NCBI GenBank assembly: GCA_921293015.1
Contig: OV121081.1
Span: forward strand, 5,580,001-5,644,000
Origin: Phorcus lineatus
Taxonomy: Eukaryota > Mollusca > Gastropoda > Trochida > Trochidae
Length of the DNA: 64,000 nt
Direction: 5' to 3'
Part shown: piece by piece, positions 38,336 through 50,989 of the stretch
How positions within the stretch are numbered: the first letter of the stretch is position 1
Layout of the letters: every line of letters begins with the position of its first letter
The notes under the pieces: model-generated
The model's input: the letters and a program-made list of their open reading frames with translations, nothing else
Told to the model about the DNA's origin: nothing
The model's database searches: none
Position numbers and translations under genes: made by a program

Positions 38336-41300
38336 CTTTTTGATATATCCATATACAAGTCAACTCTTCCTCTACAGTTATCTCTCTCGTGTTCTTATTG
38401 TGTCCGGTGTGTTTCAGATAGACAGACCTCGTACATTCCAGGGTCAAGATTTTCAAAACTCTCTTAGTGTTATGATAGCTGTACCCTGTAACCTTTGGTT
38501 TAAAACTATCTTAGTGCTACCAGAGTTTTTATGATCTAGGCCCAGATATGTTATTACATATTTATGTTACAAGTTGTTTCCTCTTTGTTGTTTTCCTTTT
38601 TGTCTCTTTAATATTTACTCTCAGTTTACTGAATTAACTGCTCAGTTTCGTTAGTGGAAAACATATTTACTTATAATTATATATATTTTACACCTTATAT
38701 AATCTATGAAATTCATTTCCCCTTTTTTGTAACTTACGATAAATCAAATCATTATTACATTACAGGTCTCAATATGTTAGCATATAATTTTTTTAAATGA
38801 TTTAAATGAAATGTTTTTCTTTTTGAAAGAAAATTGCTTAAAATTTATAATGAAGAGTGATAAGCAAAATATATTATGTTAATGTAATAGTATTCTAACT
38901 TCTGAATGATTTTGTATGAAAAATCCATGTCAGTTTAATACCAAATGATCTATATAGTGCTATTAGAGAGAAGATTGTTTAGTATCCTCTATTTATCTAC
39001 TCTTGTAGTTATATTACTGAATCGCTGCCAATGGCTGAATATTGCCCAAGTGGCTTGAAACAATAACTCAGTCACTATCATACTGAGGAGTCAAAGAAAC
39101 ATAGTTGCAAGTAGACTGTAATAATTTGGTAAATGCTGAAATTGATTTAATTCCCAAAGATAAAAATAAGTTTAAAGCGCAATATGTTAGTAAAGTCATA
39201 GAGAGATATTTAGTTAGCAATTCAAATTTGTCATTGTATAGTTGCCAATCGATGAAGTGAAATGATTATACAATGGTTATACAATGATGTCTTGATTGGT
39301 ATATTAACCAGCATATTTACAATCATTTAGTTTAATTTGACATATCTTGTTTTTGTATAGGAAGTTTATTTCCATGCCTACTGTTATGAATATTTACTAC
39401 TTTGTTGTTGAAAAGTAAGAAAGTTTTTGTGATTCAATGTCGTTGTTGTAATGTATATTAGTTTCCAGAATGTATTCAAATTTATTTTGTTGTTGTGACT
39501 TAAGTGATTTTGCATCAAATATACGATTCCAATAAAGTAGAAGATATTATATTTTCGGAGCACACTACTTTAAAATGCAAATGAAAAATCATGAAATATA
39601 TACATGTATGTATACAGATGACACATTTCTGTGATATTTGGCACCCAAACATATACATATTTCATTTTTTCATTTCAATTTCTTGATACTTTGTTCACAA
39701 GATGGAATATCCCTTACTTTTTTGGAATGGTTTATCTATTCAGGAATAACAAAAAATGATGCACTACTGTAATTTTTTATGTACATAAGTTCTACTATAG
39801 GTTGTTTTATCTTGTACAATCAGAATTTATCAATGTTTTCCTTTTTCAATGTATTCAGGTTAATGAGACATTTAGCATATGAACATTGTCATTTAAGTAT
39901 CTTGTTTTTCAATATTATTTTGCGTCATTTGTGATAAATTTGTCCTCAGTATGAATTTGTATATACAGTAATCAATCGTTATTTGTTTTTTCCCTTGCAA
40001 TTCAAAGCTGATGCGTATTGTATACTACTTCATGTTGGCAAATAATTTAGAATTTCTGCAAAATATTTTAAAAAAAAAAAAAATTTTGACAGTAGTGGCC
40101 CTTGCTTCTGAAGTTGACTTGGAGCGATTAACAGGTCTGATGCTTCAGTGGGGACAATTTTTCAAATTTAAAATTCTGCACAGTACAGGAACAGAAAGTA
40201 ATGGTTGCCAACTTTCAGTTATTGAATTTCAAGAAATTTTGATTGTATTATTAAATACCTTGAGGACATTCAGTGTATTTTACTGAAATGATGGTGTTGG
40301 GTGTCAGATGGTCTATGTAATTCTTTTGTTCTGTAAGCTATATTTTCTTACTTAATGAACAATGGATGGTTACACATAAAAGATAATCACCGGCACCAAG
40401 TCTCTTATGATCATAGACAGATTGTGGTATTACTACGATTGTTATTCAGTGTTTTCAACAAACAACGATATTTTATGACGAACGGTATTACAATGTATTT
40501 TGAAATTCTAAGATATTCATTGAAAATAGATTGAATATCAAATTGTTTGGATATAGATCTAATCAGTATTGATATTTAGCTAAAAATTTGTTAGGTTAGA
40601 CATGTAAGTTCTAAGTTGCTCTTTGGAAAAGATATATTATCAAAAATGAACTACAATGCAGAATTAAAAAAGTATATTTCACAAGCATTAGATATTTATC
40701 CTTATAGATATTATCCAATATCTTTCTAGAGAGAATTAAATTGACTTTAAATGTTTCAGTCGATATTTTGTGATTGAATTTATGAAACCTGCTTTTATTA
40801 GTGCTATGAAGTAATTGGTAAACTTCAACTTAGTTGCTATGGTTACAAGATTCTTCCAAATCACCATGTTGGAACCAGTTCTGTGATATACATGTCTTGA
40901 TGTCTTTAGCAAGAACATTATCTTAATTCTGGATAGAAAAGTATTAATATCTGACTTCATCCAAATAAACTTTTATTAAGTGTTGAGGCCGAACTGTGAA
41001 GAAATGTTACCAAACTCATTTACAACATTTTGTCCTTTAAAGAAGTTACTTAAGTTATTTCTTCCAACATACCCTCTGTAACAAATTGAGCAGTCTGTGT
41101 GTTACATACTGAATCCTGAATGGTCTAGAACATCAAGATTTTCTGCATATGCATAACAACTTTGAAAATCGCAATGTTTTGGAGAATATGCTTACCCCTA
41201 CATCTTATTTCAAGCCTTACAAATGGTCGGTTTCAAAGACTGGAGTTCCTTGATCTGTGCAGTACACACATACTTCTTCAAGGACAGTTGTTAGATAATT

Positions 41301-43928
41301 GATAGGATCGATTGATAGACAGGGTGCTTTTCGAGTTACAGTGTGAGGGTATTGTAGATGAAATTTGGAACACGGTCCACTTGTAATAGAGGTGACATGG
41401 CAGAAATACCTTGAGTAACCTCGGTGGGAAAAGCGAGTGTTTATTTGTGAAGCAACAAGAATGGTATAACCAAAAAAAAACCAAGAAAATATTATTTTCG
41501 CTTATGAAATTGAAGAGAGTCCTAAAGACTTGAAAATGTATTAGTATTAGCTTAGTTATGATTGTCTAAATTTCAAAGCTTTGACGAATCTAATGAGTAT
41601 TTAGTTGTAGTCAAGTGCATTTCAGCTGTATTTTAGCTTGGGCTTGGGCTTGGGGTAATTGCATTGTCACTGTTTGATTTAATAAATTGTTGTAGAGTGA
41701 CTCATTTGTTTCTTTTCTTAAAAAATATTATCTGTTTGTTCAGACGTCATTGAAATGTCACAATTTTTATCGTAGACACCAATAACAGTTAGTATACCAT
41801 ATGTACCTGGGTTCCTTGTTTGAAGGCAATTCTTGTAATGGTCACATATCACCTAACGCAGATGACACAAGCAATATCTGACTAAAACTTATAAAATCAA
41901 ATATCAATAGCTAGCCACTTACACAGTTCTTACTGCCTACAATATTGCTCTGCAATTTGATTAAAATGGTGAAAACTAGGAACAAACTGGGTCAAGACTA
42001 CTCTGACACATGAGTGGTGAAAGATAAAAACTGGTAGAGGAACTCAGCACCTTCACAATAAGAAGAGAATAAACACCATTATTACATGTGGAATCACTTA
42101 ATTATGTTGATATGGTATGTCTTGGTTGCATTCATCAACACCAATTCTTAATTTTGATAATAGGCTATGTGAAAGGGTGGCCTTTACAAGTTCATAGGGG
42201 GACTTTTGGTTATGACATTTTATCTCGGGTCAAAGTAGGCTGACATAGGGTTTTATAAGCCCTCGTTAGGTTTTATGCAACAAGCCAAAGGTTATCCTTC
42301 TATATTTCTTTTTAATCAACGCTCAAAATATTGATACTTTTAGACACAAAGTTATCTCCATTGATACAGTTGTAAACTCTTTATCAAGTTATTTATGTTT
42401 AGCACTGCGCTTATTTTGTATTGTGAACTGGATATTTATACTTGAACTGGTCCAAAATAAATAAATCATATAGACATTAAAGAGTTTAAAGGGTGATATG
42501 TGCCAGAATGTTACAGCAAATTTCATCTTACTTAATGTTTTAAATTTAACTCATCAAATATACCAACAAAGAAGGACCAACATTTTTTTGACTATAACAA
42601 AGAAACTGGGTCAGTTCAGTGAGCATTCAAAAGTCATGGTCAAGGCCCATTGCCCAGCCAAAGAAATTTGGCTTAATGAAGAGAAAAGACTATCGCATAC
42701 TTTAGATTTCACACAATTGCCTGTGCAAGTCACTCAAGATCAACTGTGAGTGAATTCTAACATTTCAAGTAACTGTTATCATATTGTCACATGGAATGTT
42801 TAAGATAGCGGCTACAACTTTTGAATATTGAGTGTCTTTGACAGTAGACATTTTAGACAATTTATTTGACAACATTTTGAACTTAGGGTACCTTTGTTTG
42901 ATCAAAGGTTACATCAATGTGTTCCATGTGAGATGAGAGGTAGGGTATAAACATTTATCATCCCACTGATCAGTTTATATTCAGGGTCATGTGGACTCAT
43001 CAGAGACCAATATTCTTACATGAGGTAGGATAATACAATTTCCAGATTTACTATCTGGTGGTAGCCCATGTAGCTTCATGAGCTTCTGGCTTCTGAGAAG
43101 AAGAGTTGAACCATTCCTGTGTGTCCAAGTGACAGAAATTAGAACTTGTTAAGTAATGAGGTCGCCAAAGCTTGTGGAGAGGACCTATCACGTAAAGCAA
43201 TAATCTCTGAAGGTGTTGGTTACTGGTTACACGATTGCAAGAATATAAACACATCATGTCTTTTTATTTTAAATAAATACATTCTAGACATACAGGTAGT
43301 AGCGAAGGAAATGGCAAGTGAACTTGATGACACAACAAGTACTTGCCTATCAGAAGGTGTAAAATGATCACTTATACATTTAAATACCACTTTGTTAGCA
43401 TAATGAATCTCATTTACCACATTTAGGGAATGTAGTAAATAGAACATATGACATTTCTCATTGAATATGATATTTATTATAGAGAGATTCAGTATTCTAT
43501 GTTCTGTTGACTGAATATAACAGCTGCTGTGATGTTGATGTTATGGTTATGAAAACAAAACCAAAATTCAAAATAATAAATTAATTTATTATGAAAATAC
43601 ATATCATGTGCATGTTATATTCCATGAACACACCAATCAACACACAGGAAATAAATAGCAGGACAAAAACAACAAAACTCTAAACATGCACTTACCTAAT
43701 CTACCTGTCCACAATCAATTCTAACACCACAAGGTCACAAGCAACCCCTCATGGATTACTAATTAATATATGACTTGAAGATCCATCTTACATCATAGTT
43801 AATTCTTGTCATTTTCCTTTTGGGGTATCTTTTTCTAAAAAAAAAGTTTCACTTACATTATTGAAAATATGTCATTCTTTCAAATAATTAAACAATTCTG
43901 ACGAAAAACTACATACTATGAACTGTCT

Positions 43929-43990
43929 GAGTGAGTGAGTTAGTTATTGTTTAACGCTGCCTGAAAAATATTTCAGCCATTAGCGGAGAT
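43929..43990 (-). repeat. SINE 3' domain fragment
   Basis: GAGTGAGTGAGTTAGTTATT followed by GTTTAACGCTGCC and a TTTCAGCCATTAGCGG block. This corresponds to the 3' domain of the SINE at 23-295, in the same orientation. Confidence 0.6.
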
Positions 43991-44495
43991 GAACTGTCTG
44001 AGGAATATGGGAACAACTGCTGAAGACCACACAAACACTTGAGGTAAATGGTTTAGAAACCTTCATATTTTTTTTATTCTAACATTACAAAATAATAAGC
44101 TTAGAAATTGATAAAAGAAGTGTAAAAATCAAAATAATTAACATTGTCAAGCTTTTATGTTTAGATGATGGATAATCCTGTCTTGTGACATTAACTTACT
44201 GAAGTCTAATGAGGAAAGGAAAGTTCCAATTTACCACAAGACATGATAAAAGCATATTTCAGACTACTCCAGATAAATGGGTGACCGGCTTAATTCATGT
44301 GGATAATCCGAGTTTGATAGTTTGATTCCCAACCTCATCATATCTTGTCAGACCAGTGGTGTGACTGTTGCTTTTCTAGATTTGTCTATATTCTGTGTCT
44401 TTATTCACCTTGGAGTACAACTGGGTACTGGTTGGAAGTGAAGGGCATGTAATAAATAAGAATTTGCAGCTTGGGTTGTTAACTCCCACATCACC

Positions 44496-44563
44496 TTTAT
44501 ATCAAAGATCTTTTACATCAGCATGTGTGTTTGCACAAAGCTCAAAAAAAGAGCTTATCCTCG
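44496..44563. repeat. 68-bp direct repeat, copy 1
   Basis: Nearly identical to 45341-45410, about 0.85 kb away in the same orientation, differing mainly in the length of an A-run. It starts TTTATATCAAAGATC and ends GAGCTTATCCTCG. Confidence 0.85.
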
Positions 44564-45340
44564 GGTTAATGAAAAAATAACCCTCCAGAACTTGCAGCTT
44601 GGGTTGTTAACTCTTATGGAACTGTGAATGTGAAAACAAAAATAAATGTTTCACATATTTCAAAAAAGGGCTATAATTAAAGTAAAGCTTTGAGCTGACA
44701 TTTTCCCTTGATCAGTGTGCAATACAACAACATCCAGATCCCAGATTTTCACTTCTGCAAAACGTCAGTTTTCAGAGCCTTCAATGTACAAGCATGCTGG
44801 AGGACTTGACAAGATATATTTGACTTAGTTATTCTGTGGAAATGATTGACAGACAACTTACAATGACAGTTATTTACTCAGTTTTTAAAGACATATTGGT
44901 AGAGAAAAAAACCAATTTACAATAACATGTTAACATCTTAAAGGTATATTATGAACTACCTTATACTTATAAAAAGACACACAGTGTCAATAATTCTAAT
45001 TCTTTAAATATCACAACAGGGTAATGCCATAACGTGGGTGAGTTATTGGTAAAGTTCACAAACAAAGCTTCAATCATCTGACTTGCTACCAAAGAAGACA
45101 GCTTAGAATAGATGAACACTCAAATCAAATGAATTCAGTTCATGTCAATGATGGCAGTGACACATAACAAAAAGAGGTAATGTGATAAAGAAATTAAGGT
45201 TTGTTGCTGGGTATTTCTTGACCGGTTAAACTCTTGTCTATTCCAAGATGATTGACATTACAATTATTCTGTAACCTGCAGATACTCCTCATCACAACAG
45301 CCACAGTTACAGTCCAATTACCTAAAGCTTCCAAATCACG

Positions 45341-45410
45341 TTTATATCAAAGATCTTTTACATCAGCATGTGTGTTTGCACAAAGCTCAAAAAAAAAGAG
45401 CTTATCCTCG
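45341..45410. repeat. 70-bp direct repeat, copy 2
   Basis: Partner of 44496-44563. The flanking sequences are unrelated, so this is a dispersed unit and not a longer segmental duplication. Confidence 0.85.
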
Positions 45411-47275
45411 AGTCAAAGAAACATTGTTGTTATGCCACACAGGCAACTATTTAAGGGAGGCAACAGAAAATGACAAATGACACCCGCCACATTTTGTTTA
45501 ACTTGTATGAATTGCATATCACCAACCAATTAGACTTTCTAAGTGTTACCTTAATTTTGTGTTGGTTTTCATGTCCTCCAAAGGGCGAAGATAATGGGCA
45601 CAAAATACGTACACAGACGGAAAACTTTTGAGTGTTCCAAACATCACATGTACTTGGATTGCAAATATTTCAAGTTAAACAAAGCTTCATTTTTCTAGAA
45701 ATAATTTCCTTCAAAATAGAAGAAGATAATATTACAATAAGTCAACAATGAAAATAAATAAAGAAATAACAAGAAGAAGAATGTAAAGAGTTAATAAGCA
45801 CTTGAAAGATTCCACTAGAAAGCTACAGAAGTTACACTAAACATGCTAAAGGTATTCATGTATCAATTTGTTTTGTGACTGTGTGATAAATCAATTTAAC
45901 ACCACTGCAAGGTCAGTTGACAAAAATTCATAGGGGAATATGCTAAAAGACTGAAAATTTCAGGTCAAAAGTGACATTACCTAAACCTAAAACAATTACC
46001 AATTTTATGAAAAAGCTGAATTCAAATAAATGTACTATGAGTAATGCAGTGTTGTTCCTTGGGGGAAAGAACCCTATCAAATCTTAACACCTTGAACCTT
46101 TTTGCAATGGTATAGCTATCCTACTACATAGTTTGAGGGATTATAAAGGCTTGATAAGTGTCCCCTGGGCCCGCTCTAGGAAGACTCTCGTAATGTCTAC
46201 TAATCAATATCAACAAAATGCTAAATCAAAGGGACATTCAGACATTTGTTTTTTTGTTCATAAAGTTGTTACATCAGGTGCAGAGGTAGTTCCTTATTAA
46301 TATACCAGGACTTAAAACGATTAAGATTGCATTACTGATGAATAAATCAAAACACCTTAATTCATTGGACTACTGACTGAAGTATGACTAAGGAACTAAT
46401 GAATTCAAGATTCAAAGACAATTATATCACAGAATATCTCATCACCATGGAAACGCTATACTGTTACACATAATAAGGAACAATAACTACATGTACATAA
46501 ATGCTGGTAATTGGCAGATTGAATTCAAGAAAATAACAAGTTGAAAGAGCAATTTAATTTTCCCTATAACACCAAAATTGAGTAAAACAATTCAAAATAT
46601 GATTAAGTTACAGACTGTTTGAACCAAGTTTAGAAGGTTCATATTTTTTGTCATTTCATTTTCATTTGTGAAAAGGAACTGTTACAATTGTAAAAAAGTG
46701 TGAAAAAAGTATGAAATTACAAATCGCTGCTCAAGCATTTCCAGTGTGATGTATTGCTGTATCAAGTTAACATATATATATGACACCATGACAAGCTTCA
46801 TTGTCTACCAGATTTTGGAAGCTCTTTTAGCACTAAGTTTAGTTTAGCCAATGTTAATGTATTGTACTTAGAACTATTTAGCAATAAGAGAGCTTCAAAA
46901 AACAAGGTCCAGATTACAATAACCCAAGACACTTTCGACTAAGCTTGTTCAAATTCAGACAGAGCAACTTGATTCTAAGTTACTATAGAAAAATCAGGAT
47001 GTCTAATATAGTAACAGGGCCTTGATTGTTGCTATCCTTTTAAGATCAAACAAGCTGTACAATTCATCAATTTAATTGATTATGACTATTCAAGGTAATT
47101 CATTACAAACATGCATACATTTGTGCTGTTGGAAATGCCATATACAAGAATAAATAATGTTCAATGTTAACTGAATCTGATTAATGCTTATCTTATATAA
47201 TAATATTGACAATAGGTTTTGGCATGATTTCATTGTAACACAGACCTATTCACACAATGGGTATTCAGTAAGAAT

Positions 47276-48030
47276 TCATTCATTGACTTGCAAGTTTTCC
47301 ATGTCTCGCGACACCTCTTCCAGGGCTATCTTCTCCTCAGGACTTGCTTCAGTTTCAAAGAGTTTGACTAACTTCAACCTTGCACTTTCTAGATTATCTA
47401 AAGATTTTGATCTTGTCAGGTTTGTCCCACCTGTTGGTTTGGTGGGGGACGAAGCATTTGATTTAGAATGGTGACTGTCACTTCCATCTTCTTGAGTATA
47501 ATCAACACTTTCTTGCATGGAATGGTAGAGCCTACCAGGAACATTATAGGGCTTACAGAACCTCCTGGCTCTAGCATGTTTGATTCTAGCTAACCTATTA
47601 AACCTCGCTTCTGTCTCCAAACTGTCATCTCCGTCACGATATCCAGAACTGAATCTACGAGTGCGGTGATCCTGACACTCACCACTTTGTTGCCTCTGCA
47701 TACTCGCCCTCGTAATCACACTCAAGGGGGAAACACCTTGGGGAGAGGTCGATGAAAACCCTGTCACATAATTTGTATCAATCTGAAGGATTTGGAATCC
47801 ATTTGCTGACAAATTTGGACTGCTGTGAGAAACATGAACTGAACCTTCACTTTTGGTTCGATTTCTCTCCCTAAGAAATTGGTGACGACTCTCAGTAACG
47901 GTACTGAGCATGCCCAGTTCATTGAGGGCGGAGTCTATGTCCATCATGTTGCTAGGTGATGACTGACAACAGCAGTAGCAGCTGTTTTTCATCTCTCCTC
48001 TAGCCAGCAACCAAGGTACACCGGTCAGAT
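47276..48030 (-). CDS. Terminal coding exon of an unrecognised, mostly disordered protein
   Basis: The minus-strand exon starts after a TTTGTTTCAG acceptor at 48031, in phase with one base carried over from the previous exon. It runs 251 codons to TGA at 47276-47278. The product is rich in Ser, Arg and Glu. Features are a Cys cluster (CYCCC) near the start, then MMDIDSALNELGML, then a KHARARRFCKPYNVPGRLY segment. An RSKSLDNLE segment with possible phosphorylation or 14-3-3 sites follows, and a short acidic helix (SPEEKIALEEVSRDMENL) lies at the end. An alternative is that MKNSC, 18 residues in, is a start codon. The length without stops and the sharp composition change support a real exon. 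Upstream exons were not found. I do not recognise the family. Confidence 0.6.
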
Positions 48031-50989
48031 CTGAAACAAAGTAACAGAGGAACTGTTCAATACATTCAATCTTCCTAATTCTCATTTTAAAACATAAATT
48101 ATGAATGTAATAGTACTTATTGACATTATATTGTATTTCTAAACTTAATGGTGACTTAATACAATATACACTCTGACTGTTTCAAGTATAACTTTAATAA
48201 GGTTGGATATTGTACCAAGTTTTTTATTGTGATATATTGCAATACACAGGACCTTGTCTGCATTGTGATATTGCAACAATTATATCTAATGAATTCTGTT
48301 CTTTTCTCAACGAATGATCATGCAAATTAAGTGCATTTTCTGACACAAAAACTTACATCTGTATAATACAAGAAGATATTTATAATTTTAAAGCTTTTCT
48401 TTATGTTGCGTATCAGGAGGTGTGGAGAATTTTCCTTTGCATTTGTGTTTCTTTCTGATCTATATGATTTTAATGAGGATCATTTGGATTTAGAACTACA
48501 TATTCCAAGACGGCAATGATCCTGACAAAACACAATGTGATGTGACATCAGTAACCGCAAGTCCACACACTTTGGTATTTATTTTACCGAGTTTATACCA
48601 ATGAACTAGATAGCCATCTTGAACAAAACGCTTTGTCTGGTTTTTTTTAACTCTTTCTCTTTCTACTCAAGATAATGAATAATAAAATCTAAATTTTCTT
48701 TGGTGAATACACATGATGTTTGTAGCTTATGCTTACTCCTCATTGACAATTGAGTATTTTATATAAAAATCATGCAACCAAGATTCTACTTGGACTTGAA
48801 TAAACATTATTAGCATCTTAAATGCATTTACCATGATGAGAGCAATTAATTTTTGTTCTTTAGTTGTGTAACATCATTTACAAAAAATGAATTTATTTTT
48901 CTACATTTAATTTAAATTTTTATAAGTTCAATTTATAGAATAATTAGATAAATTCAGCTAGACTTATTCTGCAACTCTCATGTCTTTATAATAACTTGAT
49001 GAAACAATTCTAGAACTATTCATTGTAACAGTGTAACATACAGAATGACTATCATTGTTGCAAATGATGCTGGAAACATGAATGCTTTCAGTGCTTAGAT
49101 TTTAGACAGCTTAAATGACACTTTCATTTTACTAAACAGGTCCTTGCTCGTTCCTCACAACTTAAAATATACGAGAGGCATCAAACATTGATGTAGAGCT
49201 TTAAAATTGATTCATAACAAGGTTATCTCAAAGACACTGGTGTTTACATACTATTGTGCACAGTATGCAGGATGTTTTGATTCTATTGAATTTTAAAGAA
49301 AATGTATGTGTATCTGCACTCCCACATTTAAATACAGCTACCTTATTAATGATTTTATTGCGTAAAATATGTAGAGACACACTTGATCACTGATTATACA
49401 TCCACTTCATGGGATATTTGTTTCTAATAATATTGTGAATATTCACAATAAGTAAGAGGTTACCTAGAGAATCTTATGTCTTAAATAACATCTACTGCAT
49501 TTCACATCCTCCCTTTCTCTACTTAGCCTGGGTGTTTTGACGTTTCAGCTTGTCGGCAGTTGTGGCAACTTGTAACCGCAACATTTTAGAATCAAGTTCA
49601 GCAAGCTTAAAAATTTAGGGATATCAGTTTTCTTGGATATCTAAATTCTCCCATCAAACTGAAAAATCCACATATGATCTAAAATTAGCCCTAAACCCAC
49701 ACACATGAAATGTGAAAATAATAGGCCTATTTATGAAAACAAATCACATAAAATACACCTTTCATTCAGGACAGTTTGTGTTTGAATACTTAAAAACTCG
49801 AATTTTCTGCTAAGAGATGTATTCAACAAAGCTCGTAACAAATCAACAGAGATGAGTCATGTCGGTTCCGAGACATTTGCAGTGGAACTGGCGGTGACGA
49901 TCTCTACTATCAAACCTATTTGGCGCCTTTGAGTGATGACAAAATGACACGTCAACAGATCATATAGGGATTCATCGACAATGAAACAACAGAGAATGTA
50001 GTGCCCATGCGGTGTGTTAAAACTTTATAAATTAGGAAGAACTGAACACACCCTTGAAGGTAAATGTACCTGTTTATGGCAGGCTGTTATCCATTACAAT
50101 CAAAACCAAAACAAACGAGTTTGCATTTACCCACAATTCCCTACTCACACGGCTGACACCAATTTCAGTAATACATTCTAAAACGAATACAGATCCATAA
50201 AATTCTATTTCATGATTATATCTATATACCTGTGCGATATATTTTCTAAACACGTTACAAAATTGTGAAAACAACAGACTGATATATTTTAATATATTTT
50301 TTTTGATAAAGTGGCTAATTCAGAGGGATGTGTAGTTGTGTACCCCCTCTAATCAAAACGTCTTCATTAGCTCCAGTTTTGTGGATTTCATACTACATGT
50401 CTCTGTATCTAAGTACAAATATTTATGGATGACAACTTCTTTATTCCAAGGTGTGCGACGTTTCGATACAGATTCTTGTATCGTTGTCATTTACGCTTTA
50501 CAACGATAAAAGAATCTGTATCGAAACGTCGCAAACCTCCGAATAAAAAAGTTGTCATCAATAAATATTTGTACTTAGTTGCTTCCAACTTCTAAAATGC
50601 CACTCAAAGAAGTTACATTTCTCTGTATAATTTTCATTAAATGATTTCTTGCTCTGTTAATTGTTAGCATGAATTCCATCATTTATTTTAGCCGAAATCT
50701 ATCCTGATAACTTTTCTTTGTCGAACTTGCCACTAATTTTGAAGTTTTCAGATTTTAATCCGTTTTTGTACTTTAATAAATTTGAATTTTTGACCAACCC
50801 ATTCACCGGAAGTTAATTTTCTGTCAACAAAAATAATCTTTGGCAAGAATGTGGTTCCAGGGATCTATCATGCATTTTTCCGACAGTTTCGTTTGTTAAT
50901 CGTCTACTGGCGAAACGAAAAAAGAATTCTTAGTTACAAGAGCTTTCACGACAATGTAACCATTTTTTTGACCTGCCGGCAAGTTGACC
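48031..50989. other. Upstream intron/intergenic region between two divergent genes
   Basis: The upstream exon(s) of the minus-strand gene should lie here or be shared with the promoter region, but none was resolved. A GC-richer patch at about 49860-49960 contains TGACACGTCA-like sequence. TUBGCP5 starts at 50990 on the other strand, so a shared promoter zone is possible. Confidence 0.4.
50409..50578. mobile_element. 170-bp hairpin MITE with 79-bp arms
   Basis: The left arm starts CTAAGTACAAATATTTATGG and contains GCGACGTTTCGATACAGATTC. The right arm is its reverse complement with about eight mismatches. Only some ten bases separate the arms. It lies about 410 bases upstream of the TUBGCP5 start codon. 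No coding capacity. Confidence 0.8.

Larger units (their letters stand above)
34282..47275. other. 3' untranslated and intergenic region, no coding exons seen
   Basis: AT-rich DNA between the PDZ-PH stop codon and the end of the minus-strand gene. Its beginning is 3' untranslated sequence of the PDZ-PH gene, including an imperfect CAGCTGCAG-rich patch at 34715-34815. Besides the hexamer at 34568, another AATAAA at 39531-39536 could serve a much longer transcript. The open frames here have no homology, splice context or coding composition that I can support. Confidence 0.5.

Noticed and set aside
40011-40286. 91-codon plus-strand frame in the 3' region
   Set aside because: It crosses an A-run and has no coding composition or conserved motif that I can see.
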